The translations under genes were made by a program, and so were the position numbers. A stretch of 64,000 bases of DNA from assembly GCA_012839295.1 (NCBI GenBank), contig DUNO01000033.1, positions 62,001 to 126,000 on the forward strand, given 5' to 3'. The notes under the pieces are model-generated. The model ran no database searches, was not told where the DNA came from, and saw nothing but the letters and a program-made list of their open reading frames with translations. Of this stretch, positions 9,309 through 16,619 are shown in pieces. This DNA is from Clostridiales bacterium (GTDB taxonomy: Bacteria > Bacillota > Clostridia > Lachnospirales > Lachnospiraceae). Numbering within the stretch: the stretch's first letter is position 1; each line of letters opens with the position of its first letter.

Positions 9309-9561
9309 TGAAAAACAGCGTAATTTTGTGTTTATTCTTACGATGATCCTGATGAGCATATACCTGCTTTGGCGAATAATCTTTACTTTACCATTTGGCC
9401 AGGGTATTTTAAATATAATTTTCGGAATCCTGCTGATTGCAGCAGAAACAGTGACGGTACTGACCACTTTTGAATTATTTATCCAGAAGATGCAGGAGGG
9501 CATATACCGAATTGTTCGCTCAGGGGAAAAGGTTAGCCTGGTTCCAATGCTTGAAAGATGA
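9298..9561 (+). pseudogene. Short membrane protein, probable N-terminal remnant of a BcsA-like glycosyltransferase
   Basis: The frame encodes about 87 residues with two hydrophobic helices. The pattern MSIYLLWRIIFTLPFGQG, then an LLIAAETVTVL helix, resembles the N-terminal membrane region of cellulose-synthase-type GT2 enzymes, but the frame ends before any catalytic domain. The ideal ribosome site AAAGGAGG (9282-9289) points to CTG 9298; no ATG, GTG or TTG lies there, and the first standard start is GTG 9328. It overlaps the end of the GT2-GtrA gene by 11 bases. It may be a decayed gene or a genuine small protein; I cannot decide from sequence. Confidence 0.45.
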
Positions 9562-9609
9562 TATCCTTCATTGTTTTAGTTGTAAAAAAGACAGGAAAAT
9601 GATATCATC
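9557..9609. repeat. 9-bp inverted repeat GATGATATC / GATATCATC
   Basis: The arms at 9557-9565 and 9601-9609 are perfect, with a 35-nt loop. The repeat sits between the remnant gene and the kinase gene and could be a weak transcript end or an operator for the following two-component pair. Confidence 0.35.
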
Positions 9610-9659
9610 TTCTTGCATCGTGTAACCTCCGCATCGATTTGAAAAAGGATGAGATAGAT

Positions 9660-10856
9660 ATGAACGCCAGACAAAAAATGCCCATAGATTCAATCAAATG
9701 GTGCCGTTATATCGTAAAAAGCAGTTATGTTTCTGTTGCCCTAATTACCTTCGCGCATATCGTTTGGTATCTTATGGCAAGAGATTACCTTAACAATCCT
9801 CCCGATATTTATTTGAAGTACTTTATCATTGTGCCCACGATAGGTCTTAGTATTTTGGCTTTATTAGCCGACTTATTGGTTCGCTCTGTGTGGGTTTCGA
9901 TTCAGGCAAAGGAGTATTTGTGCTGCTTTATTTTCGTAATCATTTCCTTCTATCTCATTATGACCCATAGCATCGCGGTCGTATTAATATGTACTTTTAT
10001 GCTTTCAATATTTGTTTCAGCAGTTTTTTCAAAAGTGATTATAACACGTTGGGTTTTCTTTGCGAGTATGCTTTCAGTTACGCTGTTCAGCGTTAAAATG
10101 TATGTTATGGGGAATATGGATAGCCGCATGATTATGCAGATATTCATCACATGCTTAATGTTTGTTGGAGCATATTTAATGGCGAAAATTTTGATACGGC
10201 ATTATCACGATAACCTCACGGCAATTATCAGTTCCCATGAAGAAGCAACTAGGAATGAGCTTGCTTTTCTGCAGGCGCAGATCAAGCCCCATTTTTTATA
10301 TAATGCAATCAACACGATGGTATCGTTTTGCTACACAGACAGCGAAAGTGCAGCGAGCTTGCTTGTGAATTTCAGTAAATATTTAAGGCTTGTTTTTGAC
10401 ATCGACCATAGATCAATGATGGTACCTTTAGAGAGAGAAATTGAATTGATTAACGCCTACGTTGAAATAGAAAAAGCCCGTTTTGGAGAGCAAATTAATG
10501 TTGAATATAATATTAAACCGGAGCTTCTAACTATGGAGATACCTTCGCTCTGCATCCAGCCCCTGGTGGAAAATGCGATAAAGCATGGGTTGTGTAAAAA
10601 AGACGGCGGCGGAACCGTCCATATATCAGCAGAAAAAAGCGGAGGATCTATTATCATAAAGGTCAGCGACACAGGCATAGGAATGTGTTTGGAACAGCTT
10701 AATAAATTAAAGAATGCCGAATCATCAAATGAGGGAGTAGGCTTATTCAGTGTAAGCAGGCGCATCAAAAGTTGGAAAGACGCACAGTTTGACATTCAGA
10801 GCACAGAGAGCGAAGGAACTACTGTAATAATAACAATATCAGAAGCTGTCGTATAA
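9660..10856 (+). CDS. LytS/YehU-type sensor histidine kinase
   Basis: A 398-residue membrane sensor. The N-terminal half (about residues 12-185) has six or so hydrophobic helices with no large outside loop. The His_kinase domain follows, with the phosphoacceptor histidine in AQIKPHFLYNAINTM, the ATPase N-box (QPLVENAIKHG) and the G box (VSDTGIGM). Start ATG 9660 has AAGGAT 10 bases upstream; an upstream TTG at 9639 is less likely. The partner response regulator starts 16 bases after the stop. The gene looks more AT-rich than its neighbours. Confidence 0.85.
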   Translation: MNARQKMPIDSIKWCRYIVKSSYVSVALITFAHIVWYLMARDYLNNPPDIYLKYFIIVPTIGLSILALLADLLVRSVWVSIQAKEYLCCFIFVIISFYLIMTHSIAVVLICTFMLSIFVSAVFSKVIITRWVFFASMLSVTLFSVKMYVMGNMDSRMIMQIFITCLMFVGAYLMAKILIRHYHDNLTAIISSHEEATRNELAFLQAQIKPHFLYNAINTMVSFCYTDSESAASLLVNFSKYLRLVFDIDHRSMMVPLEREIELINAYVEIEKARFGEQINVEYNIKPELLTMEIPSLCIQPLVENAIKHGLCKKDGGGTVHISAEKSGGSIIIKVSDTGIGMCLEQLNKLKNAESSNEGVGLFSVSRRIKSWKDAQFDIQSTESEGTTVIITISEAVV

Positions 10857-10872
10857 GGGGGTGCCACAACAT

Positions 10873-11997
10873 ATGTTCAACGCGATTATTGTTGACGACG
10901 AAAAACCTGCGCTTGACATTCTCAGGCCTTTACTCGAAAAAACCGGTCAGATATGTGTTGTCGGAGCTTTCCAGCGTGGGGCGGATGCCCTTGCCAAAAT
11001 ACAAAGCCTGAAGCCGGACGTCGTCTTTCTCGATATAGAAATGCCTGATATGTCCGGACTGGATCTTGCAGAAAAAATCATAGATACAGGCAGTGATATT
11101 GAGATCGTATTTGTGACCGCTTATGATAAATATGCCTTTGAAGCCTTTCGGGTAAATGCTATCGATTACATACTCAAACCGTTTTCTTCAGACGATATTG
11201 CACGGGCCATAGCAAGGCTGAAAAAAGTGAAGCCGCTTCCGGCTGTTTCTCAAATACCTGCGGACAAAGGCCGCATATATTGCTTTGGAAGATTAGCGGT
11301 ATACGGAGCGGGGTGCAGGGAAGCTGTCAAATGGCGCACCTCAAAGGCAGAGGAGCTTTTTGCCTTTATGCTGCAAAATTTGAACAGCAAGGTTGCTAAG
11401 TGGAAAATCACCCAGGTGCTTTGGCCTGAATATGAAACAGAAAGACAGCTCAATACGTATTTATATACGACTATCTATAAAGTGAAAAAAACGCTGTCAT
11501 CCGCAGATATCAAATTTGATTTCACTGTTATAAACGGCAGCTACAAAATGGAGCTGCCGGACGTATACATCGATGTCGTTGAATTTGAAGCAATTACAGA
11601 TGCCGAAATTACATTGCCGGCGGCATCTGTTGAAAGCTACAAAAAAGCGCTCAGCTTATACAAAGGGAATTACTTGGAAGAGAATGAATATCATTGGTCC
11701 CAAAGTAAAGCTGAGGAATATTCAAAAAGGTACTGCAATTTGGTTTCTGAGTTTGCCAAATACTACGCAACCAGAACAGATTATGCAAATGCTGAAAAAA
11801 TCCTTCGGGAAGCCCTGAGGAAAGCTCCACTGGACGACAATTTAAACGAAATGCTGTTGAAGCTTTTCCTTATGAAAAGAGATAAGGCATCCTTGGTCAT
11901 GAACTATAAAAAAATCAAAGAACTATATGAAGCTGAGCTTGGAATCGCACCAAACGCAGCCATGCAGGATTTGTTCGACAGGGCATTTGAATTATAA
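10873..11997 (+). CDS. Response regulator with BTAD (SARP-like) output domain
   Basis: A 374-residue regulator. Residues about 1-120 are a receiver domain (IIVDDEKPALD, phosphoacceptor in VVFLDIEMPDMSG, switch FVTAYDKYAFEAF, lysine in YILKPFS). A winged-helix-like DNA-binding region follows (about 150-225, AVKWRTSKAEELFAFML and KITQVLWPE), then a bacterial transcriptional activator domain of TPR-like helices. LytS-type kinases usually pair with LytTR regulators, so this output is less usual. Start ATG 10873 sits 11 bases after an AAGGGGG site; GTG 10861 overlaps that site. The target genes are unknown. Confidence 0.85.
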   Translation: MFNAIIVDDEKPALDILRPLLEKTGQICVVGAFQRGADALAKIQSLKPDVVFLDIEMPDMSGLDLAEKIIDTGSDIEIVFVTAYDKYAFEAFRVNAIDYILKPFSSDDIARAIARLKKVKPLPAVSQIPADKGRIYCFGRLAVYGAGCREAVKWRTSKAEELFAFMLQNLNSKVAKWKITQVLWPEYETERQLNTYLYTTIYKVKKTLSSADIKFDFTVINGSYKMELPDVYIDVVEFEAITDAEITLPAASVESYKKALSLYKGNYLEENEYHWSQSKAEEYSKRYCNLVSEFAKYYATRTDYANAEKILREALRKAPLDDNLNEMLLKLFLMKRDKASLVMNYKKIKELYEAELGIAPNAAMQDLFDRAFEL

Positions 11998-12036
11998 TAA
12001 GTATTGCAAAAAACTCTTTTCTTATGAAATGACTTA

Positions 12037-12045
12037 TGATATAAT
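12037..12045 (+). promoter_or_regulatory. Extended -10 promoter for the SCIFF peptide gene
   Basis: TGATATAAT at 12037-12045 is an extended -10 ending 36 bases before the ATG; the -35 region (TTTTCT) is weak. Confidence 0.55.
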
Positions 12046-12081
12046 TACGGGGAGTTAATCGATGCTAAGGAGGCTTATACA

Positions 12082-12222
12082 ATGAAACATATCAAGACTT
12101 TAAACACAAAAAACCTTAAGGATACCATGAAGAAAGGTGGCTGTGGAGAATGTCAGACATCCTGTCAGTCAGCTTGCAAGACATCCTGTACAGTTGGCAA
12201 TCAGAGCTGCGAGAACAAATAG
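12082..12222 (+). CDS. scfA: SCIFF six-cysteine ribosomal peptide precursor
   Basis: A 46-residue peptide with a leader (MKHIKTLNTKNLKDTMKKGG) and a C-terminal core holding six cysteines in C-x2-C-x3-C-x3-C-x3-C-x6-C spacing. This is the SCIFF family (six cysteines in forty-five residues), near universal in Clostridia, whose cysteines are joined to other residues by thioether bonds made by a dedicated radical-SAM enzyme. AAGGAGG at 12067-12073 gives ideal spacing. The maturase gene lies 214 bases downstream, separated by two hairpins. The biological role of the product is not established. Confidence 0.95.
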   Translation: MKHIKTLNTKNLKDTMKKGGCGECQTSCQSACKTSCTVGNQSCENK

Positions 12223-12245
12223 ATCGTTCGTATTCTTTTGTGAGT

Positions 12246-12269
12246 AAGGGATCAGCTTGCTGGTCCCTT
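12246..12269 (+). terminator. Hairpin between SCIFF peptide and maturase genes
   Basis: A 10-bp stem with one G-U pair at 12246-12255 / 12260-12269 closes a CTTG loop, followed by TGTTGG. It is probably a leaky terminator giving more precursor than maturase mRNA. Confidence 0.6.
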
Positions 12270-12283
12270 TGTTGGTAGTATGG

Positions 12284-12343
12284 GGCTGCCTTAAAATATT
12301 TTTCGGAGAGGGGTAAATTTCGGGAGATATTTTAAGACAGTCC
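12284..12343 (+). other. Second long hairpin and short direct repeat before the maturase gene
   Basis: CTGCCTTAAAATAT pairs with ATATTTTAAGACAG (one mismatch), flanked by GG/CC. After it, the 14-mer GAAGAGAGCGTTCA occurs twice, at 12353-12366 and 12401-12414, just before the maturase ribosome site. The region could be a second transcription stop plus a regulatory repeat. Confidence 0.45.
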
Positions 12344-12436
12344 TATTCGTTGTGAAGAGAGCGTTCAGGATATTCAAGGTACGAGGTATTCAAGATAATA
12401 GAAGAGAGCGTTCAAGATAATATTGGAGGTATAACT

Positions 12437-13858
12437 GTGGTTCATCAGTATAAAAGTAATGGATACAATATTGTATTAGATGTTAATAGTGGGATGGTCC
12501 ATGTGGTGGACGACCTGGCATATGACATTATTGAAATGTATGAAAATAACCCCCGCGAGGCTATAATGGCGGCAATGCTTGAGAAATACAGCCAGCCCGG
12601 GCTGCTGTCGCAGCTTCTTTCGCCGGAGGAGGCAGCAGGGCTGGACAAGGACGGTGAGACCCTGGCTAAGCTGGTCGGTGAGGTTCTTGATGATGTGGAA
12701 CAGCTGAAGCAGGACGGGGCTTTATTCACACCCGATATTTATGAGAATTATATTAAGGATTTCAAAGCACGGTCCACTGTTGTGAAAGCGCTTTGCCTAC
12801 ATATCGCCCATGATTGCAACCTGGCCTGCCGTTATTGCTTTGCGGAAGAGGGAGAATATAAGGGCCACCGGGAGCTGATGAGCTATGAGGTGGGGAAGCA
12901 GGCGCTGGATTTTCTGATTGCAAATTCGGGGAACCGGAGGAACCTGGAGGTGGATTTCTTTGGCGGGGAACCGTTGATGAATTTCCAGGTGGTTAAGGAT
13001 CTGGTCAAGTACGGCAGGGAGCAGGAGGCGCTTCATAATAAGAAGTTCCGCTTTACCCTGACCACCAACGGAATATTGCTAAATGATGACATCATGGAAT
13101 TTGCCAACCGGGAAATGAGCAATGTGGTGCTCAGCATTGACGGCCGTAAGGAGGTCAATGACAGGATGCGTCCCAGCAGGAACGGCAAGGGGAGCTATGA
13201 GCTCATTGTCCCCAAATTCAAGAAGCTGGCAGAGAGCAGGAACCAGACAAATTATTATGTCAGGGGTACCTTTACCCATAATAACCTGGACTTCAGTGAG
13301 GACGTGAAGCACCTTGCGGATATGGGCTTTAAGCAGATCTCCGTGGAGCCGGTGGTAGCACTGCCGGAGGAGCCCTATGCGATTAAGGAGGAGGATCTGC
13401 CGGGGCTGTTTGAGGAATATGATAAGCTGGCGAAGCTGATGCTGGAATATAAGAAGGAAGGGAAGGACTTTAATTTCTTCCATTTCATGATCGACCTGAC
13501 GGGAGGACCCTGTGTTGCAAAGCGCCTTTCCGGCTGCGGCTCGGGAACGGAATACCTGGCAGTAACTCCCTGGGGGGATCTCTATCCCTGCCATCAGTTT
13601 GTAGGGGAGGAGGAGTTCCTCATGGGAAATGTATTTGAAGGAGTGAAGACGCCGGAGCTGGTACAGGAATTTAAGCATTGCAATGTGTATTCCAAGGAAA
13701 AATGCAGGGACTGCTTTGCAAAATTCTATTGCAGCGGCGGATGTGCGGCGAATTCCTTTAAATTCCATGGGGATATCAATGACGCTTATGACATTGGCTG
13801 CGAGCTCCAGAGAAAACGTGTGGAATGTGCAATTATGCTGAAGGCGGCGCAAGAATAG
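12437..13858 (+). CDS. scfB: Thioether-forming SCIFF radical-SAM maturase
   Basis: A 473-residue radical-SAM/SPASM enzyme that installs a thioether link in the SCIFF peptide (CteB-type in C. thermocellum). The N-terminal 100 residues resemble a RiPP recognition element. The radical-SAM cluster motif is CNLACRYC, followed by FFGGEPL. The C-terminal SPASM/twitch region carries a cysteine series (GGPC, SGCGSGTEY, DLYPCHQF, then KCRDCFAKFYCSGGCAANS and a last GCELQ) that binds two auxiliary iron-sulfur clusters. The start is GTG 12437, 7 bases after GGAGG. The length is that of the family. Confidence 0.95.
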   Translation: MVHQYKSNGYNIVLDVNSGMVHVVDDLAYDIIEMYENNPREAIMAAMLEKYSQPGLLSQLLSPEEAAGLDKDGETLAKLVGEVLDDVEQLKQDGALFTPDIYENYIKDFKARSTVVKALCLHIAHDCNLACRYCFAEEGEYKGHRELMSYEVGKQALDFLIANSGNRRNLEVDFFGGEPLMNFQVVKDLVKYGREQEALHNKKFRFTLTTNGILLNDDIMEFANREMSNVVLSIDGRKEVNDRMRPSRNGKGSYELIVPKFKKLAESRNQTNYYVRGTFTHNNLDFSEDVKHLADMGFKQISVEPVVALPEEPYAIKEEDLPGLFEEYDKLAKLMLEYKKEGKDFNFFHFMIDLTGGPCVAKRLSGCGSGTEYLAVTPWGDLYPCHQFVGEEEFLMGNVFEGVKTPELVQEFKHCNVYSKEKCRDCFAKFYCSGGCAANSFKFHGDINDAYDIGCELQRKRVECAIMLKAAQE

Positions 13859-13865
13859 GTTGTGA

Positions 13866-13986
13866 GGTGAATGCGGGTGCCTCGATATTCATCTGACTGG
13901 CCTTTAACATTGCATGATTACCAAGTGCAGGCAATCATGCGATGCCCGGTCTGCGCCAGATGCATATAGAGGCACCCGCATTCACC
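13866..13986. repeat. Very long intergenic hairpin element
   Basis: The outer arms 13866-13883 and 13969-13986 are 18-bp perfect inverted repeats. The stem continues with only isolated mismatches to CATCTG/CAGATG (13890-13895 / 13957-13962), and a separate inner hairpin GCATGATT/AATCATGC (13912-13919 / 13933-13940) caps it. It lies between scfB and recJ and is not followed by a U-tract. It may be a structured RNA, a REP-like repeat or a MITE-like element. The 13-mer TGTGAGGTGAATG at its left edge recurs at 47244-47256. Confidence 0.75.
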
Positions 13987-14054
13987 GCGATAGTTATAGG
14001 GAGACTTTTGTCGCTCGAATTATGTATATAGTTTAAGATACAATTGGAGGCTGC

Positions 14055-15812
14055 ATGGAAAACTGGGTACTAAAGAATAGGAAAGCGGACTTTCAAATGA
14101 TTATGCAGCAGTGTGGTGTGAGTGAAGTGATTGCCCGCTGCCTTGTGAATAAAGGGTTTGAGAAGCCGGAGGAGATGGAGCGTTTCCTGCACCCCGGGCT
14201 GGAGCAGCTTAGGGAGCCCTTATTAATGAAGGATTTGCAGAAGGCCTGTGATATTCTTAAGGATAAGCTTGCTAAGGGCCGGAGGATCAGGATTATCGGT
14301 GACTATGATGTGGATGGCGTGGTAGCGACCTACGTATTATACCGTACCTTCACGGAGCTGGGAGCAAGGGTGGATTATGAGATCCCCGACCGTATCAAGG
14401 ATGGGTACGGGATTAACATGAATATGGTGGAAGCAGCCCATGAGGCCGGGATTGATACCATTGTCACCTGTGACAACGGAATTGCGGCTTTAGAGCAGGT
14501 TGAGAAGGCGAAGGCCTATGGCATGACAGTCATTGTCACGGATCATCACAGCCTGGTACAGTCGGAAGAGGGGGAAGCCCTTATACCGGCGGCAGATGCG
14601 GTGCTTAACCCTCAGCAGCCGGACTGCGGTTATCCATTTAAAGGGCTTTGCGGGGCAGCCGTTGCCTATAAATTATCGCAGGCACTCCTTGAGGATATTT
14701 GTCCGGACAAAAGCCAGGCATTTGCCGGGGAGCTGCTGTCCTATGTGGCAATCGCTACGGTCTGTGATGTGATGGAGCTGGTCGACGAGAACCGTGTCAT
14801 AGTAAGATACGGCTTGGAATTGTTGAAGAAAACGAAAAACCGTGGATTACTTGCCCTCATGGATGTCAGCTCTGTGGATAAGGAGCAGCTGAATGTTTTC
14901 CATCTGGGCTTTGTGATAGGTCCCTGCCTGAACGCTTCCGGCAGGCTTGATACCGCGAAAAAAGGGCTGGAGCTGCTGCTTTCCGACGATGAGGAAAGGG
15001 CAGTCCGCCTCGCAGATGAAGTAAAAAGCTTGAACGAGCTGCGAAAAAGCATGACGGCGGAAAATGTGGAAAAGGCTATTGCGATCATTGAAGGAAGCGA
15101 TATCAAGGACCATAAGGTATTAGTGGTGCATTTGCCTGACTGCCACGAAAGCATTGCCGGAATTATTGCCGGGCGGCTCCGTGAAAGATATCATAAACCT
15201 GCCATTGTCCTAACGGATGCCGAGAGCGGTGTCAAAGGCTCCGGGCGGTCTATTGAGGCCTACAATATGTATGAGGAATTATCGAAATGCCGTGGGCTGT
15301 GCCTAAAAATGGGAGGTCATCCCATGGCAGCCGGGCTTTCCTTAATTCCTGAAAATGTGGATGCTTTACGGACAGCCTTGAACCAAAATACATCCCTGAC
15401 GGAGGAAATGCTGGTTCCGAAGGTGACGATTGACATTCTTTTGCCCCTGGGCTATATCACCGAAGAGCTTGTAAATGAATTAAAGCTCCTGGAGCCTTTC
15501 GGAAAGGGCAATGAAAAGCCTCTTTTCGCGGAAAAGGACTTAAGTATCCGATCCGCCTTCGTGATAGGGAAGAACGGAAATGGCTTACGCCTGCGGGTAA
15601 AGAACCGGTATGGCAGGGAAATGGACGCCATCTATTTTGGTGACGTAAATGAATTTTTTGCATATATTGGTAAAATCCATGGAGAAGAGGAAGCAAGGAG
15701 GATGAAAACCGGCAGGGGGACAAAGGCTACAATCTCGGTTACCTATTTTCCGAAAATCAATGAATACAATGGTTTTAAGAACCTTCAGCTAATGATCCAG
15801 AATTACCGTTAA
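14055..15812 (+). CDS. recJ: Single-stranded-DNA-specific exonuclease RecJ
   Basis: A 585-residue DHH-family 5'-3' exonuclease acting in recombination and mismatch or base-excision repair. The catalytic motifs are visible: GDYDVDGV (near residue 85), the CDNG aspartate, and DHH (near residue 162). The DHHA1 region follows with GRLDTAKKG-like, AGIIAGRL and MGGHPMAAGLS, then the C-terminal OB-fold. Start ATG 14055 follows TTGGAGG. The length matches Gram-positive RecJ. It lies upstream of apt and relA, a common Firmicute order. Confidence 0.95.
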   Translation: MENWVLKNRKADFQMIMQQCGVSEVIARCLVNKGFEKPEEMERFLHPGLEQLREPLLMKDLQKACDILKDKLAKGRRIRIIGDYDVDGVVATYVLYRTFTELGARVDYEIPDRIKDGYGINMNMVEAAHEAGIDTIVTCDNGIAALEQVEKAKAYGMTVIVTDHHSLVQSEEGEALIPAADAVLNPQQPDCGYPFKGLCGAAVAYKLSQALLEDICPDKSQAFAGELLSYVAIATVCDVMELVDENRVIVRYGLELLKKTKNRGLLALMDVSSVDKEQLNVFHLGFVIGPCLNASGRLDTAKKGLELLLSDDEERAVRLADEVKSLNELRKSMTAENVEKAIAIIEGSDIKDHKVLVVHLPDCHESIAGIIAGRLRERYHKPAIVLTDAESGVKGSGRSIEAYNMYEELSKCRGLCLKMGGHPMAAGLSLIPENVDALRTALNQNTSLTEEMLVPKVTIDILLPLGYITEELVNELKLLEPFGKGNEKPLFAEKDLSIRSAFVIGKNGNGLRLRVKNRYGREMDAIYFGDVNEFFAYIGKIHGEEEARRMKTGRGTKATISVTYFPKINEYNGFKNLQLMIQNYR

Positions 15813-15942
15813 AGGGAACAGAAAAATCCGCTAATAGGCGGATTAGTTACCAGTATTTGGGTACATAATTCTATAAAGGGGTAGTTTAAAAAGGAAAAGG
15901 CCTATTTTGTCTAAATTTTGTATGATTCTCCTCAAATATTCT

Positions 15943-15971
15943 TTACGAAATTAAGGTTATGGTGATATAAT
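15943..15971 (+). promoter_or_regulatory. Promoter of apt-relA
   Basis: TTACGA (15943-15948), 17 bases, then TATAAT (15966-15971) with a preceding TGA making it an extended -10. Upstream, a weak 7-bp hairpin AATCCGC/GCGGATT at 15825-15844 may mark the end of recJ transcription. Confidence 0.55.
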
Positions 15972-16047
15972 AAATCATCTAAAGCACGAGTTTTTATTTT
16001 TTAAGCATATAGTACAGAGTTAAATTAGGAAAGGCATGGTTCATAGA

Positions 16048-16572
16048 ATGAAAAAATTAGAAGAGTATGTAAGAAGTATACCGGATTTTCCAGAGCCGGG
16101 CATTGTATTCCGGGATGTTACAAGTATTTTGCAGGATAAGGACGGCTTAAAAATGGCAATTGACCAGCTGCAGGCGCTTCTGGAGGGCTTGGACTTTGAT
16201 ATTATTGTCGGACCGGAATCCCGGGGCTTTATCTTTGGTGTACCGATTGCATACAATTTAAATAAAGCCTTTATACCGATCCGTAAGAAGGGTAAATTGC
16301 CCTGTGAGACCATTTCTATGGACTATGACCTGGAATATGGGAAGGCTACAATAGAAGTGCACAAGGATGCCATTAAGCCGGGCCAGAGGGTGGTTATTAT
16401 CGATGACCTGATTGCTACAGGCGGAACAATTGAAGCCATCACGAAGCTGGTGAAGGAGCTTGGCGGGGAAGTAGTGAAGATTATTTTCCTGATGGAATTA
16501 AAGGGTCTGGAAGGACGTAAGAGGCTGCAGGGCTTTGATGTGGAAGCAGTCCTCCGGTACGAAGGTAAGTAA
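16048..16572 (+). CDS. apt: Adenine phosphoribosyltransferase
   Basis: A 174-residue salvage enzyme that makes AMP from adenine and PRPP. It opens MKKLEEYVRSIPDFPEPGI, the classic APRT N-terminus, and has the PRPP-binding loop VVIIDDLIATGGT. I prefer ATG 16048 because AGGAAAGG at 16027-16034 is too close to the upstream in-frame ATG 16036. relA follows after 47 bases; the pairing of apt with relA is common in Firmicutes. Confidence 0.95.
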   Translation: MKKLEEYVRSIPDFPEPGIVFRDVTSILQDKDGLKMAIDQLQALLEGLDFDIIVGPESRGFIFGVPIAYNLNKAFIPIRKKGKLPCETISMDYDLEYGKATIEVHKDAIKPGQRVVIIDDLIATGGTIEAITKLVKELGGEVVKIIFLMELKGLEGRKRLQGFDVEAVLRYEGK

Positions 16573-16619
16573 CCGGATTTTATGTTAAGATAATTTTTTA
16601 TGCAAGGGGTGGTAATATC

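Noticed and set aside
13079-13852. 257-codon minus-strand frame inside scfB
   Set aside because: It is the antisense shadow of a well-defined radical-SAM gene and has no ribosome site or family features.
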